Below are positions 1 through 8,918 of a DNA stretch of 64,000 nt, one piece after another; position 1 is the first letter of the stretch, and each line of letters opens with the position of its first letter. Origin of the DNA: Isoetes taiwanensis (Eukaryota; Streptophyta; Lycopodiopsida; Isoetales; Isoetaceae); contig JAJEKV010000052.1 in assembly GCA_021234155.1 (NCBI GenBank), forward strand, positions 4,073,606 through 4,137,605, given 5' to 3'. The translations under genes were made by a program, and so were the position numbers. Below the pieces are notes generated by a model that saw nothing but the letters and a program-made list of their open reading frames with translations, searched no databases and was not told where the DNA came from.

Positions 1-125
1 GTCTCTAGACAATGGGGCTGCTTGGGAAACTGATGCTATTTGTGTCATTCGAAAAGGATGGAAGATCTGAGTGCCAAGAAAACTATCTTGTTCAGGTGGC
101 TTCTTGAACAAAAGTCTGAAATCTA

Positions 126-592
126 ATGCATCTGAGCCGATTTAACAATCAAGTCTCAGATAGGTGTCCTTTAGGCTGTGGCCAAGCTGAAACTTCAACT
201 CATATCTTCATTTGTCCTTGGCTTATCCCCTTTTGGCAGTGGATTCATGCATTTATTGGATTTACTCCAGCTAGTGAACCAGATCTGTTTGCCTTCCTCT
301 CCTCTGGCTCCTCCTTCATGAGTACAGTAAGAACCTTGTGTTTGTGGGCATTTGGAAGCATAGGAATGGAGTGGCCATCAATCACTCTGCTCCAGACATA
401 AATTCCATCAAATCCACTCTTCAACTGGAGTTGGCTGATGCAGCCATGGCACACAGATTGCTTAAGGGTTCTAATTATGACAGAAATTGGGATGCTCTGG
501 GCTCCTTCCAGGGGTTCTACTATTTCTTTACATTGTATTTTAACAAACTTTCTGATGTGGATGACAGAGTACCTGGTCAGGAAACACCATGA
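126..592 (+). pseudogene. LINE reverse-transcriptase zinc-binding domain (zf-RVT-like), frameshifted
   Basis: The translation from 126 reads a CPLGCGQAETSTHIFICPW-type block with C, C, H and C spaced as in the zf-RVT domain that closes plant LINE polymerases, followed by FW and a hydrophobic stretch. The reading frame then moves: the sequel containing WKHRNGVAINH, also typical of the end of these proteins, is open in another frame (338-592). Upstream at about 80-125 a KTILFRWLLEQK-like run, normally preceding the zinc knuckle, is in yet another frame with a stop. This is therefore a decayed copy with at least two frame breaks. Family assignment rests on motif spacing, not on a search. Confidence 0.65.
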
Positions 593-920
593 AGGCGGAC
601 ATTACAGGGAGGTCCCGGAAGGAACGGTGCCTTTATCACATCAGGAAGTCCTTGAAGCTCTGCTGTGGGTTAAAACAGAAGTTATTATGGTGAAGACACT
701 GAAACGGGTGTTAGCTGATGCGGATATTTGGGAGTTCAAGCAGGAACTCAAGAACTATTTCGAACAGAAGCTTGGTATTTGTGAATCATGCAGGGATTCG
801 TGGATACTTCACATTCTGGACTCTTCTGCTTATGGAGCCGTGGAACTAGATTATCTCCTTTCTAAGTACACTGATCAAGCCTTTGCCATCATTACTCTTG
901 ATGGGGTGATGGATGACTGA
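438..920 (+). CDS. Hypothetical ORF in the 3' region of the LINE
   Basis: An ATG-initiated ORF of 160 codons overlaps the decayed LINE domain in another frame. The first 50 or so codons are probably shadow sequence of the LINE, while the part from about 590 on reads like real protein: mixed charged and hydrophobic residues, a LKRVLADADIWEFKQELK helix-like segment and a final acidic tail. I do not recognise a family. It stops at 918-920, about 225 bases before the poly(A), so it could be the terminal domain of the LINE polyprotein or a short 3' ORF. No catalytic motif is visible. Confidence 0.3.
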   Translation: MQPWHTDCLRVLIMTEIGMLWAPSRGSTISLHCILTNFLMWMTEYLVRKHHEGGHYREVPEGTVPLSHQEVLEALLWVKTEVIMVKTLKRVLADADIWEFKQELKNYFEQKLGICESCRDSWILHILDSSAYGAVELDYLLSKYTDQAFAIITLDGVMDD

Positions 921-1144
921 AGAGACAGAGGAACTCCTAATCGACTTTTTGGACTTAATGCTCTTACTATAGTTATATTTGAAATTACTTTATGCTTCCA
1001 ATCTTAAAACAGTGTTCTAAATTTTGAAATATTTCCTCCTTTGGAGAGTTGGGCCAGTTTAGTCATGGCCTGTATAGCAGGGTCTACCCTGCCATTTTGT
1101 ATTACTATGTTTATCATGTAATATAATACTTCTGCCGTTTCCTC

Positions 1145-1167
1145 AAAAAAAAAAAAAAAAAAAAAAA
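1145..1167 (+). repeat. Poly(A) tail of the LINE
   Basis: Twenty-three consecutive A residues end the LINE segment. The run is uninterrupted, which suggests a fairly recent insertion, although the coding part has decayed. Confidence 0.85.
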
Positions 1168-1869
1168 CAATGCATTTGTTCCCAAGGTGGTCGTGGTCGT
1201 GGCCTGGAATCATGGATGCTTCCAGGCCATCCAATATCGAAATCCCATATAAGACACTCTCTTGACACTATGAGCTGAAGCAACAGGGAATGAAAACCCT
1301 TTCTGTTATAATAATCTTGTGGAGATTCCTGTGGTGCTATTATTGGAATGTGACTTCCATCGACTGCTCCAATAACAGAAGGAATACCATGGACACGCTC
1401 AAAAGCCTCTGCTAAAGTTTTCATCCGATTTGGTGAAGGCCATTTAATATTTGGTGAAGGCCATTTAATATATAATTCTTTTAGTTTCCAATTTACACAA
1501 GTAGCAAACTCTATAGTAGCTTGTTGTGCAGTTGCGAATCCAACACGAAAAGAATCTGCTATACCTAGCAATGTGTCACCGAGCTATCATAATTTTGGTT
1601 TCAACTAGTATAGTTGTCCTGAACTTGGTATCTTGTCTTACCATTAGCGGCCATAACTCGTGGCACAAGTACTGGAATGTTGCTTTAGAGATTCGCAACC
1701 TCTTTTTGAAATCTAAATCAGTATAGGTCTGCAGTAGCACCTGATCCAATCCAATGCCTCTGTCATACATCCAAAACTGCCTCGGAGTGTTTGCTCTAGT
1801 AATGGATGAACCAAATGATGAGAAAAGAGTCATTACTGCTCTCAACCAAGCCATAGCCCTCACATACAA
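1168..1869 (-). pseudogene. PIF/Harbinger-type transposase (DDE_Tnp_4), frameshifted and truncated by a LINE
   Basis: Read on the minus strand, 1869-1576 gives the N-terminal part (a FWMYDRGIG block, then FKKRLRISKATFQYLCHEL, typical of the helix-turn-helix lead-in). After a small indel near 1573-1580 the frame changes, and 1571-1168 gives GDTLLGIADSFRVGFATAQ, then GIPSVIGAVDGSHIPI and DYYNRKGFHS, ending with WDFDIGWPGSIHDS. The aspartates of AVDGSHI and GSIHDS are the first two catalytic residues of the PIF/Harbinger DDE triad. The third acidic residue would lie beyond the LINE junction and is absent. An in-frame 21-bp tandem duplication (1430-1471) doubles IKWPSPN. HARBI-type transposases cut and paste DNA with 3-bp TWA target duplications. 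The copy is inactive as it stands. Confidence 0.85.
1430..1471 (-). repeat. 21-bp in-frame tandem duplication inside the Harbinger transposase
   Basis: The 21-base unit TTGGTGAAGGCCATTTAATA+T occurs back to back at 1430-1450 and 1451-1471, identical in both copies. It adds seven residues (IKWPSPN twice) without shifting the frame, most likely by replication slippage after coding constraint was lost. Confidence 0.85.
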
Positions 1870-2832
1870 TTAGCAGGAATCGTCACTAACACATAATTGT
1901 TTCATTTGAAGCAGCAATAAAAAAAACCTTCCCATTTTCAGAATTACTTCATTTCTACTACCTCCACCAGTGTTTTTTGATAATCCCGAAACTTGTATAT
2001 CATTTAAAGAATCTGGATTGCATATGCCTTGCTCCATCTAGAAGTGATGTCTAATCAGGTAAATTGGATTTGGATGATGCAAGAAGATAAAAAAGCTAAC
2101 TTATAAATTGCAAGGAGAAAGAAATTACCTGTGTTGAAGCAAAATCTCTATTCGTGAGCGTTCACAAGAAGCCCACAAGAAGCCAGTTGCCGCCAATTTA
2201 CATTTGATTGCGTGTAGGATTGCGCGGAGATGACGTTTTTAAATTAGGCATGCTGTAGTGTCATGAAGCCCGTCCGAAAATAAAATTTCTAGGGTTTTCT
2301 CCGCCCTTGTATGCCACGTAATTAATTTTAGACGGGCGTGGTGTGATTTCACCCTTAGGGGTTCCTCCCCTAAAAATCAGGACATTTCTCAAAAAATCCT
2401 AAAAGGCAAAAATCTGATCGCTTTTTGAGAAAAAAATGTGGAAAATAGGAATTTCCTTCTGTAGAATCTGGTTATTCTTAGAGAAATCTGGTATGACATT
2501 TTTTGAGAAGGCAAAATTCCTATAACTCCTAAAACTATTTTCGATACCTGGAGGAGGATGTGGAAAGGCGGGAAAACCCACATCCTCCAACAAGATATAT
2601 ATACATGGCCACAACAAATCAAAGGTTTCCCATTTTATTGGGATAGAAACCACATGCGTTAAACCTAAAGGGTTTCTTTAAGTTGAAATGTACCTATATG
2701 CCAACCAATTCTTCAATAGACGAGGCTCTTTTCGGTAGACAAACTTGAAGGGGAAGTTGGCGGGGGGAGCATCTCACTCCGTATACAAAGGCCCTTTCTT
2801 ACCTTTGGGATGCTTTTGTCGTATAAATAGGC
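1870..2832. other. No gene seen; presumed 5' flank of the Harbinger element and AT-rich spacer
   Basis: Only short ORFs occur. A perfect 7-bp inverted repeat, TTAGGGG...CCCCTAA, lies at 2355-2373 with a 5-base loop, and a GC-rich patch with ACGGGCGTGG precedes it; this could mark an element end but no partner terminus was found. From 2380 to 2660 the sequence is rich in short A/T runs with open frames on the minus strand that have no protein-like character. Confidence 0.5.
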
Positions 2833-3106
2833 CATGTGTTTACCTTGGATCGTTGCTAGAGATGTAGGTTTTTATTATTTTTTTTAAGCTTCATATTTAG
2901 ATTACACTGGTCTAATAATATCTTTTTTCATTTGAATGCAGATCAGCGTGCATTTTCTCACTATTATTCACCATTTCAAAGTACAATTTTGCAGCCACAT
3001 CTCAACATGTGTTTACCTTGGATCGTTGCTAGAGATGTAGGTTTTTATTATTTTTTTTAAGCTTCATATTTAGATTACACTGGTCTAATGATATCTTTTT
3101 TCATTT
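2833..3106. repeat. Direct repeat, two 101-bp copies 173 bp apart
   Basis: The segment beginning CATGTGTTTACCTTGGATCG occurs at 2833-2933 and again at 3006-3106, with one mismatch near the end (AATAATATC versus AATGATATC). The 72 bases between the copies start after a plausible splice acceptor (TTTGAATGCAG) and are open in one frame. The repeat lies immediately upstream of the reverse transcriptase coding region and could be part of that element or a later duplication. Confidence 0.9.
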
Positions 3107-3113
3107 TAAATCT

Positions 3114-3322
3114 ATGGCCCGAGATTACTATATTCCTATGTGGAAGCATATGCATGCAAGTGACAGGTTCTATAAATCTATGTTGGATAGTTGGATCTAT
3201 TTATGATGTCACTTTAAATCTCCCTAGTATGATTCAGGATGTATTCGTTGCTGACATTACAAAATGCTATGAAACCATACCATTGACAGGTGATTCGGGC
3301 ATTTGCTGGACCACGCCCTAGA
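3114..3322 (+). pseudogene. Reverse transcriptase gene, N-terminal part, left of the Helitron
   Basis: Frame 3114-3205 reads MARDYYIPMWKHMHASDRFY, then after a frame change 3206-3322 reads MIQDVFVADITKCYETIPL and a GDS-like end. ADITKCYETIPL has the form of polymerase motif A of reverse transcriptases, carrying the first catalytic aspartate. The last bases before 3322 can also be read, one frame over, as LLDHALD, which joins naturally to the IMKKVIDATW start of the right-hand part at 6924. So 3114-3322 and 6924-7808 are two halves of one gene separated by a 3601-bp insertion. Frameshifts at about 3205 and 3297 show additional decay. Confidence 0.75.
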
Positions 3323-3576
3323 TCGGACGGCTGAGGTTCGCTCTCCCTGTTTAACGGTCAAGATTGCCCCTTGAACATTAAAACTTTTTTTTTTTCTCTC
3401 TTTGCTCTCGCAACGAGCAGAACGATGGCAGATTGGGCACCGCATTCCACATGCTGGTTGTAAAGAACGAACTCCTTCTTCGTTCTGGCGAGCAGTTTGA
3501 AGGTCGATTATATTTTTTTAGGTGTTTTTCCCCGTTTCCTTTCTTCCTAAAACCCTAAGCCATTCCGGAGGACGGC

Positions 3577-3741
3577 ATGGCCCCTTTGTTTTGCCGCCTC
3601 CTTCAACAGCTTCTTTCTGGCAGTCTCACAATCCATCAGCTGGCTACATCGGCCTTTGCAAGAAGGTTATTAGAAGGAACAAGAGAAGAAGCGACCTGCA
3701 TATCCTATCTGGACAAAATTGATAAAGGATGCACGGTTTAA
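3577..3741 (+). CDS. Short hypothetical ORF, possible captured gene 5' end
   Basis: An ATG ORF of 54 codons starts MAPLFCRLLQQLLSG and ends ISYLDKIDKGCTV. The leucine-rich, basic N-terminus followed by ATSAFARRLLEG resembles an organellar targeting peptide. Upstream, 3540-3570 has AAACCCTAA-type leader sequence typical of plant transcripts. It could be the first exon of a captured nuclear gene for an organelle protein. I do not recognise the family. Confidence 0.35.
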   Translation: MAPLFCRLLQQLLSGSLTIHQLATSAFARRLLEGTREEATCISYLDKIDKGCTV

Positions 3742-4304
3742 TGAGTTATACGGTAAGATGATTTACTTGGAAGGTTTTTTTTTTTAAACTTTGCCGAGGC
3801 TGTATCTGCATCATGTTTTATTATGACAGAGCCAAGGACGAAATTGTCCTTCCTGGTCCGACGAACAGAGTGCAGACTGCTTAAGGTTGCAGTCCTAAGA
3901 AGCTATGAATCCTAAATTAGTGCCATCAAACAGTCTGCCACAAGGACAACTCTGAAGATGTTGTTCGAAACCTGTCCAGCTTTGCTTAAATCCTGTTGTA
4001 AATGCTCTGTGGTTCTGCCAGCCACAGGAAAATTTCCAGCAAGAATACTCTGATGTCAAGAAGAAAGCAACGAACAGGGGCTTGAGAAGAAAAAACCGTT
4101 GGCTCAGGCCCAAAACAAATTGGCTACTTTGATGTCAAGGAGGAGGAAACGAGATAAAACCAGGGTCTGAGATAAAAACCATTTGGTTCAGGCCTGAAAA
4201 CAGCTAACTGTCCCACAGGTGTAACTAAGTAGGAAGCATCGATGGAAAAGCCTCAACTCTGCAGAGATGGAAGGCCGAAATAAAATACAGAAAGGGATCT
4301 GTGA

Positions 4305-4511
4305 ATGGTTGGGGCTAAACTTTGTCTTCAAGAAAAACAGCGGTGCAATCAGCAACGAATGCAAAGGAGGAAGCCTCAAGCAGCAGGTGACCAAAAACAC
4401 AGAAAAAAGGGCAACGTTTTTGTCCTGCCGAAAAGAGAGGTCGAAGCCCTTACTTTGCTCAAAGAAATTCACGAAAGGAGCTCCTTGCAGAGAATGGAAA
4501 CATATCTTTAG
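4305..4511 (+). CDS. Hypothetical ORF or captured exon inside the Helitron
   Basis: A 68-codon ATG ORF whose second half (GNVFVLPKREVEALTLLKEI, then HERSSLQRMETYL) looks like genuine protein: alternating charged and leucine-rich residues likely to form a helix. The first half is basic and of low complexity. The stop falls at TAG, immediately followed by TAAAAGG, so either a stop or a degenerate splice donor could end it. No family is recognised. Confidence 0.25.
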   Translation: MVGAKLCLQEKQRCNQQRMQRRKPQAAGDQKHRKKGNVFVLPKREVEALTLLKEIHERSSLQRMETYL

Positions 4512-5178
4512 TAAAAGGTACATTGCTTTAACCAAGGGAGTATTTTTTAAATGTATTTGTATTTTCATAGACGGGTACAGTGCAATTCTGAAAATGAACA
4601 AAAAAGTATTGTATACAATTTTTTTTTTTCTTGGCAACTAGGGTTCTAGCACTGTTTTCTTGGCAGTGAGCTTCAGCCCTTGCTTTTGAAGCATCTGATA
4701 TGCATCAGGTTACATGCCAGAAGCCAATAGGCTCGATTCTTCCAATCAGAGGTGAATAGCTGTTCTCCTTTCTTTTTCTTCAACTTTTCTTGCATTTTGC
4801 ATTTTTGCTAAGCTGCATTTGCATTTCTATTAGCTGCATTTGCATTTCCAATTAAAAATATGAGAAATATTTTTATTTGTAGAAATATGAGAAATTGGAA
4901 TTGGAAACGACCGTGGGCTGCCATGTTCGACATGGCTTATCCTAGAATGTGTATGCCTTCTCTGTCTCTATTCTATGTTCAAATGTCTGCTAATTTTGCA
5001 GTGATCCCAGGGCACCATCTCACATGTAGTTGTTGATCATCACGCAAAATTGTGTGACTGTTTTGCAGATTTGAAGGGTGGGATAAGCTTTGCCTGGAAA
5101 CATTCTGAAGGTAACATGCATGGACAAAATAGGGAAGATTAGAATAATCTTAGCTAAATGTTTGTCCTTCTGTTTGCT

Positions 5179-5257
5179 AGGTTTCTAAAAGATTGAAAAT
5201 ACCAGAGACAGAGCTCCTGTCTACCTTGCTGCAGTTTTGGAGTACCTCTCTGCTGAG
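5179..5257 (+). pseudogene. Captured histone H2A exon fragment
   Basis: Bases 5213-5257 encode APVYLAAVLEYLSAE, the near-invariant core of histone H2A (alpha-2 helix), and end exactly at a GAG|GTAGGT splice donor, where plant H2A genes have an intron after the EYL-AE segment. Just upstream, CTTCTGTTTGCTAG is a good splice acceptor and the next bases give ARFLK, the residues that precede this core in H2A, but one frame off and with the intervening residues damaged. H2A is a core histone that dimerises with H2B in the nucleosome. This is a non-functional scrap inside the Helitron. No convincing downstream H2A exon could be read, although 5430-5460 has a weakly similar stretch after another CAG. 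Confidence 0.75.
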
Positions 5258-6895
5258 GTAGGTTGTACTTTCTGAAGCAGCCAGTACGGTGCATAAAGAC
5301 ATGAGCAATACAGGCAATCCTTATCTGTAATGACTATGTATATTTTATGACCATTAGAATGCAAGATTTTTGTACATATTAAAAGTGTTGGTGTAGGTAC
5401 AGTGAGTCAATACTCCTTTTGATTGCAGGACAACTGGCTTGAGACAAAAGAATACATGGTTGTTGATATGTACTAATTCATATCCCATGGTAAGGATAAA
5501 AGCTCAATATCCAACTCTTTGAAACCCAATGATATGATGCAGACCATCACGATTGGGGAATTCATAAACATAAAACTGTGATTGCAATATCGTGTGTGCA
5601 TCTTTTCTTCGAAGATTTGTTGCACCAACAGGAAAACGAATCTGCAAACAACGTATGGCATCCTTCTATTTATAACAGATTTCTGCATAGGAACAGACCC
5701 CTAACTTCTGTAGTGCAGAGTTGCGAAGGTAGCAAAATTCCAGAGACAAACTTTCCATGCACTTGAAACGGTGTAGCCTGCATAAGCAAGGTAATTGGCT
5801 TTGCCAAAAAGTAAAAATTATGGACTTACAACAAGCAGGACTCCCATGGGGCTAGGCTATAAGGCAATTGTTGTGATGTAATTGCTAGGGGTGGTTTAGC
5901 AGTTGCTCCTGAATATTGGCATGGCAAGGTTGTCAGGTTCCTTTTGGAGGGGTATTAAACCTGTAACCTGTGAAACAAATAACGATGAACCTTAGGGTCC
6001 AGTGGAGATTCATGTAAGGATTACAAGTTAGGAAGATCAGCTCTTGAAAGAGAAGCTAGATCTGCAAAAAATAATGTTCTCTTATTTCTTTACATTTCTT
6101 GAGTTGTAAAAATAGGCAGAACTTAGTGTTGCTCCACTATTTATTATGTGTTATCTCATCTGTTATTACTGTTATGTGTTGCAAATGGAGCATAAAGAAT
6201 GTCATGGGGAAGCAATGGAGGTACAAATATTTTATTTGCAAGGGCAATTCGAGTTGGCAATCTCTTAGCTTTGCATGCTTGCATTTTATCATCTGTTATG
6301 TTACAAATAGCAAGCTAAGCATCTCTAAGTATGAACTTACTTGAATTATCCAATACATCTTCTAAATAATATTAGCTCTAATATTATTAATAATATATCC
6401 CTCCCTATAATGTGGTATTCAAGTATTATTTTTTCATGTTTGCCTTCCATGTAGACTTGGCTAGCACTCATCTTTGAATGTTGTTTTTAGGACAATTAGC
6501 ATAGTGGATCAAAATGTTATCGTGTTGTGATATACACATTGCTGTTAAGGATTATGTTTCACTTGCATCATGCACAAAGTTGCAGAAGTTAAGCAAGTGC
6601 TCATGTAAACTAGAGACTAAAAAATTTAATGGTACAAAAGACATGCTTCTCAATTGGCATGACAATCTCTAATATGGAAGCAACGTAATCTTATAACTTT
6701 GGAAATATAGCTTTGGCAAGTTAGATAGAAGCAACCCCACCTTCGAAAACAACAATTTTTGCATTCCTATATCTTTAGCATTTATTTTTTATAGTTAATG
6801 AAGCCCAAAGGTTTTGAGAGCCCTTTTGCATAACTTAAATTTGGAGTACTAGAGTACGAGATATAATTGTATGAGATATATGACAAGGAGTTTGA
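5258..6895 (+). other. Helitron interior without a supportable gene
   Basis: Only short ORFs occur, none with recognisable motifs. The stretch is AT-rich with scattered splice-like GT and AG sites, consistent with intronic or intergenic sequence carried along with the captured exons. Confidence 0.5.
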
Positions 6896-6923
6896 GCCCA
6901 GCAACGCTGGGCACCATTACTAG
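6896..6923 (+). repeat. Helitron 3' terminal hairpin and CTAG end
   Basis: GCCCAGC (6896-6902), loop AAC (6903-6905) and GCTGGGC (6906-6912) form a perfect 7-bp stem. It is followed by ACCATTA and CTAG (6920-6923). This is the rolling-circle termination signal of Helitrons, in the normal position about 11 bases from the end. Confidence 0.9.
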
Positions 6924-7808
6924 TTATGAAGAAAGTAATTGATGCCACTTGGAACTATAAAAAAATGTTACACAAAAAGCATGAGTTATGGATCAAGAAG
7001 TGTGGGGATGCTGGCTATAAAATTAAATGGTTCAAATTCTCTCCTAGTGGCAAATGCTGGCAGTACATTAGTCAGCAAAAGTTCATTGATATAAACATTT
7101 GGCTTTTAACCAACTGTTACATTGCAGTAGGGATAAATACATGGAGACAGGACGGTGGTATTCCAATGGGGTTCCCTTGTAGTCCGGGATGGTGTAACCT
7201 ATACCTTGCTTGGTTTGAGCTAATGTTTATAAAGGAACTGGCAAAGCAAGGTAAGTTTGATCTTATCAACAATTTCAAATACGTATTTAGGTACATGGAT
7301 GATTTGCTGGCCATAAATTGCCCTATGATCAGGGATTTCTTAAGTAAGGGACCTGTCTCTAATGAACAGTCGTTACACATATACGACTTAGATAAACTGG
7401 GAATCAAAGAGGAAACTATTTTTGCTAATAATGGCCCTTTGAATCAATCCTTTGGACAGGCTGCTAATTTCCTCAATTTAAGAATTGAGATAGTAAACAG
7501 ATCACATGGGGTTTACAGAACGGTCAAATATGATAAAAGGGACTGCCTTCCATTCACATCCCTCAAATTTATTCATGCAGATGGGTGCAGACCTTACCAT
7601 CAATCAAGAAATGTTATCCTATCACAGGTTCTACCTTGTTTATACATAAATTCCTGCCATACTGGGGCTGCAAAGGATATCATCGAACTTATACATATAC
7701 TGTGGTGGTTTAAACCGTAGAGTGATCAAGTACATCAAGGAAAATACTTTTCCTGGAATAAAGTTTGATACCAATGAGGTTATTGATGCCATTGACAATT
7801 ACTTCTAG
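6924..7808 (+). pseudogene. Reverse transcriptase gene, catalytic C-terminal part
   Basis: From 6926 one frame stays open to 7720 and carries the polymerase motifs in order: GGIPMGFPCSPGWCNLYLAW (motif B, about 7150-7215), YVFRYMDDLLAIN with the YMDD catalytic box at 7292-7303 (motif C), then NFLNLRIEI and a GVYRTVKYDKRDCLPF block. The GIPMG..SP..NLY plus FRYMDD plus FL.L.I order is that of Penelope-like and TERT-like reverse transcriptases rather than LINE or Ty3/Ty1 polymerases. A one-base frame change near 7690 leads to a further stretch, ending IKENTFPGIKFD and IDAIDNYF, with a stop at 7806-7808. No endonuclease domain (GIY-YIG) is visible. With the frameshifts and the Helitron the gene is dead. 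Confidence 0.8.
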
Positions 7809-8612
7809 ATCTGAGGTACGGGTTATCTGTGTTTATCTTCTTTTCTCTAAAATAGATGCTTTGCAAGTATAGGGTGTGGCATGGCTCCTGCTTTGAGTAG
7901 GGGCATGCCACCCCTACTTCAGAAATCTAAACAGGTTGCTTGGTACTTTGTGCTGCCCCACTCTACGGTTGGAGGTAGGGTTTTTTTTTATAAAAAGCAT
8001 GCTTGGTAAGCCCTTTTTTTCACTGATTGGATAGCATATCCGGTCCTGCTAGGAATAACTGTACCTTATGTGTATGGGAGTGTTTACATGATGGTTATTG
8101 AATACTTAATGGCCTATAAGCTCATTTATTTTCCCTAAGTCTAGGCCTTTAATTTGGTGTCATATGTGGGTATGTACCCTATGTGTGATATCTAGGATAT
8201 TTTCCCTTCAACTGGTTTTGCATGATATATTCTGGTGGTGACACCATTCCGTATAAAGATATGGACTTAAGATATTAACATTAGGTGTGTTATTCTGGCC
8301 TTAGTTAAATACTTGGGCTTGTTTCATGCCGTTTCCATTGAAAGACATAGTTTTAATGAATTACCAATGGACTTACCATTAGGTGTATCTTTTTGGCCTT
8401 AGGTAAACACAGGCTTATTTCGTGCTGCAAGTTGTGAAGTAAATACTTTGTATTGATTGAGCTGTTCATAGCTATATCCCTGACCTTTAAAGACGGACCT
8501 TAGCCGATCTGTGGCCTTGCCTCGAGTTAGGGTTTCGAGGCATGCGCTGGTAGCTGTTGATGACAGAGCATAGTTAAGATTGACGGTTCCCTTTTCTGGT
8601 TTTCCCGGGCTT
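7809..8612. other. Spacer with short inverted and degenerate direct repeats
   Basis: A 7-bp perfect inverted repeat GTAGGGG...CCCCTAC (7897-7917) sits in a region with two more GCATGCC-like words. Two diverged copies of a segment containing ATTAGGTGTRT...GGCCTTAG..AAA lie at about 8279-8330 and 8379-8430. No gene is supported. Confidence 0.45.
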
Positions 8613-8918
8613 ATGCTAATGGATGAATGGGACCTGATTATTGAAGATGACCTTCCCTTTTCTGAGTTTGATATCCTGCGCCTAAATGAGGCCGCTCTAG
8701 ACAAGGAAATCGCATTTTGCATGTAAGGCACTGATCTTAAGGGAGAAAAGATAGGCATGGACAGATATAATAAGAGAGGCAAGCATAGCTATGGTGGCCA
8801 GCAACAGAATAGAAGTTTCCAGAGCACAAACAGATAAAGCTTTGGAGCTACATCTTACTTTGTCCCTGAAACACAGTACATGGACGATCAAGAATCTGAC
8901 TTGGATGATAATCAGGTA
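8613..8918 (+). pseudogene. Decayed coding exon of unknown family
   Basis: From ATG at 8613 the frame reads MLMDEWDLIIEDDLPFSEFD and LRLNEAALDKEIAFCM, stops, then continues in the same frame with a glycine/glutamine-rich basic stretch (YNKRGKHSYGGQQQNRSF), a second stop, and YFVPETQYMDDQESDLDDNQ. It ends at CAG|GTATGA, a good splice donor (8915/8916). Two in-frame stops and acidic ends with a basic middle suggest a dead exon of a nuclear protein gene. The family is not recognised. Confidence 0.35.

Larger units (their letters stand above)
1..1167 (+). mobile_element. 3' end of a LINE-type non-LTR retrotransposon, cut by the window edge
   Basis: The segment carries a zinc-binding reverse-transcriptase C-terminal motif (see 126-592) and ends in an uninterrupted run of 23 A (1145-1167). 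A protein-coding stretch followed by an untranslated tail and poly(A) is the hallmark of target-primed reverse transcription. The sequence right after the A run is a minus-strand Harbinger transposase gene, so the LINE probably landed inside that gene. The 5' part and the left target-site duplication lie outside the window. A processed retrocopy of a cellular mRNA is the alternative, but the zinc-knuckle favours a LINE. Confidence 0.7.
3323..6923 (+). mobile_element. Non-autonomous Helitron inserted into the reverse transcriptase gene
   Basis: The left end is A(3322)|TC, the right end is CTAG|T(6924), the canonical Helitron context of insertion between A and T without target duplication. A 7-bp perfect hairpin (GCCCAGC, loop AAC, GCTGGGC, 6896-6912) lies 11 bases before the CTAG, exactly the expected arrangement. 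Removing 3323-6923 brings together two reverse transcriptase fragments whose codon phase matches (A as first codon base, then TT). No Rep/helicase ORF is visible, so the element must depend on an autonomous partner. Its interior holds gene scraps, including a histone H2A exon and two protein-like ORFs, as expected for gene-capturing plant Helitrons. Confidence 0.87.

Noticed and set aside
5510..5580. Possible C-terminal H2A exon (ACGATTGGGGAATTCATAAA)
   Set aside because: Only a vague likeness to the H2A end; no clear residue match and no convincing splice acceptor.
7117..7407. 96-codon minus-strand ORF opposite the reverse transcriptase
   Set aside because: Shadow of the RT coding frame, which carries the catalytic motifs on the plus strand.
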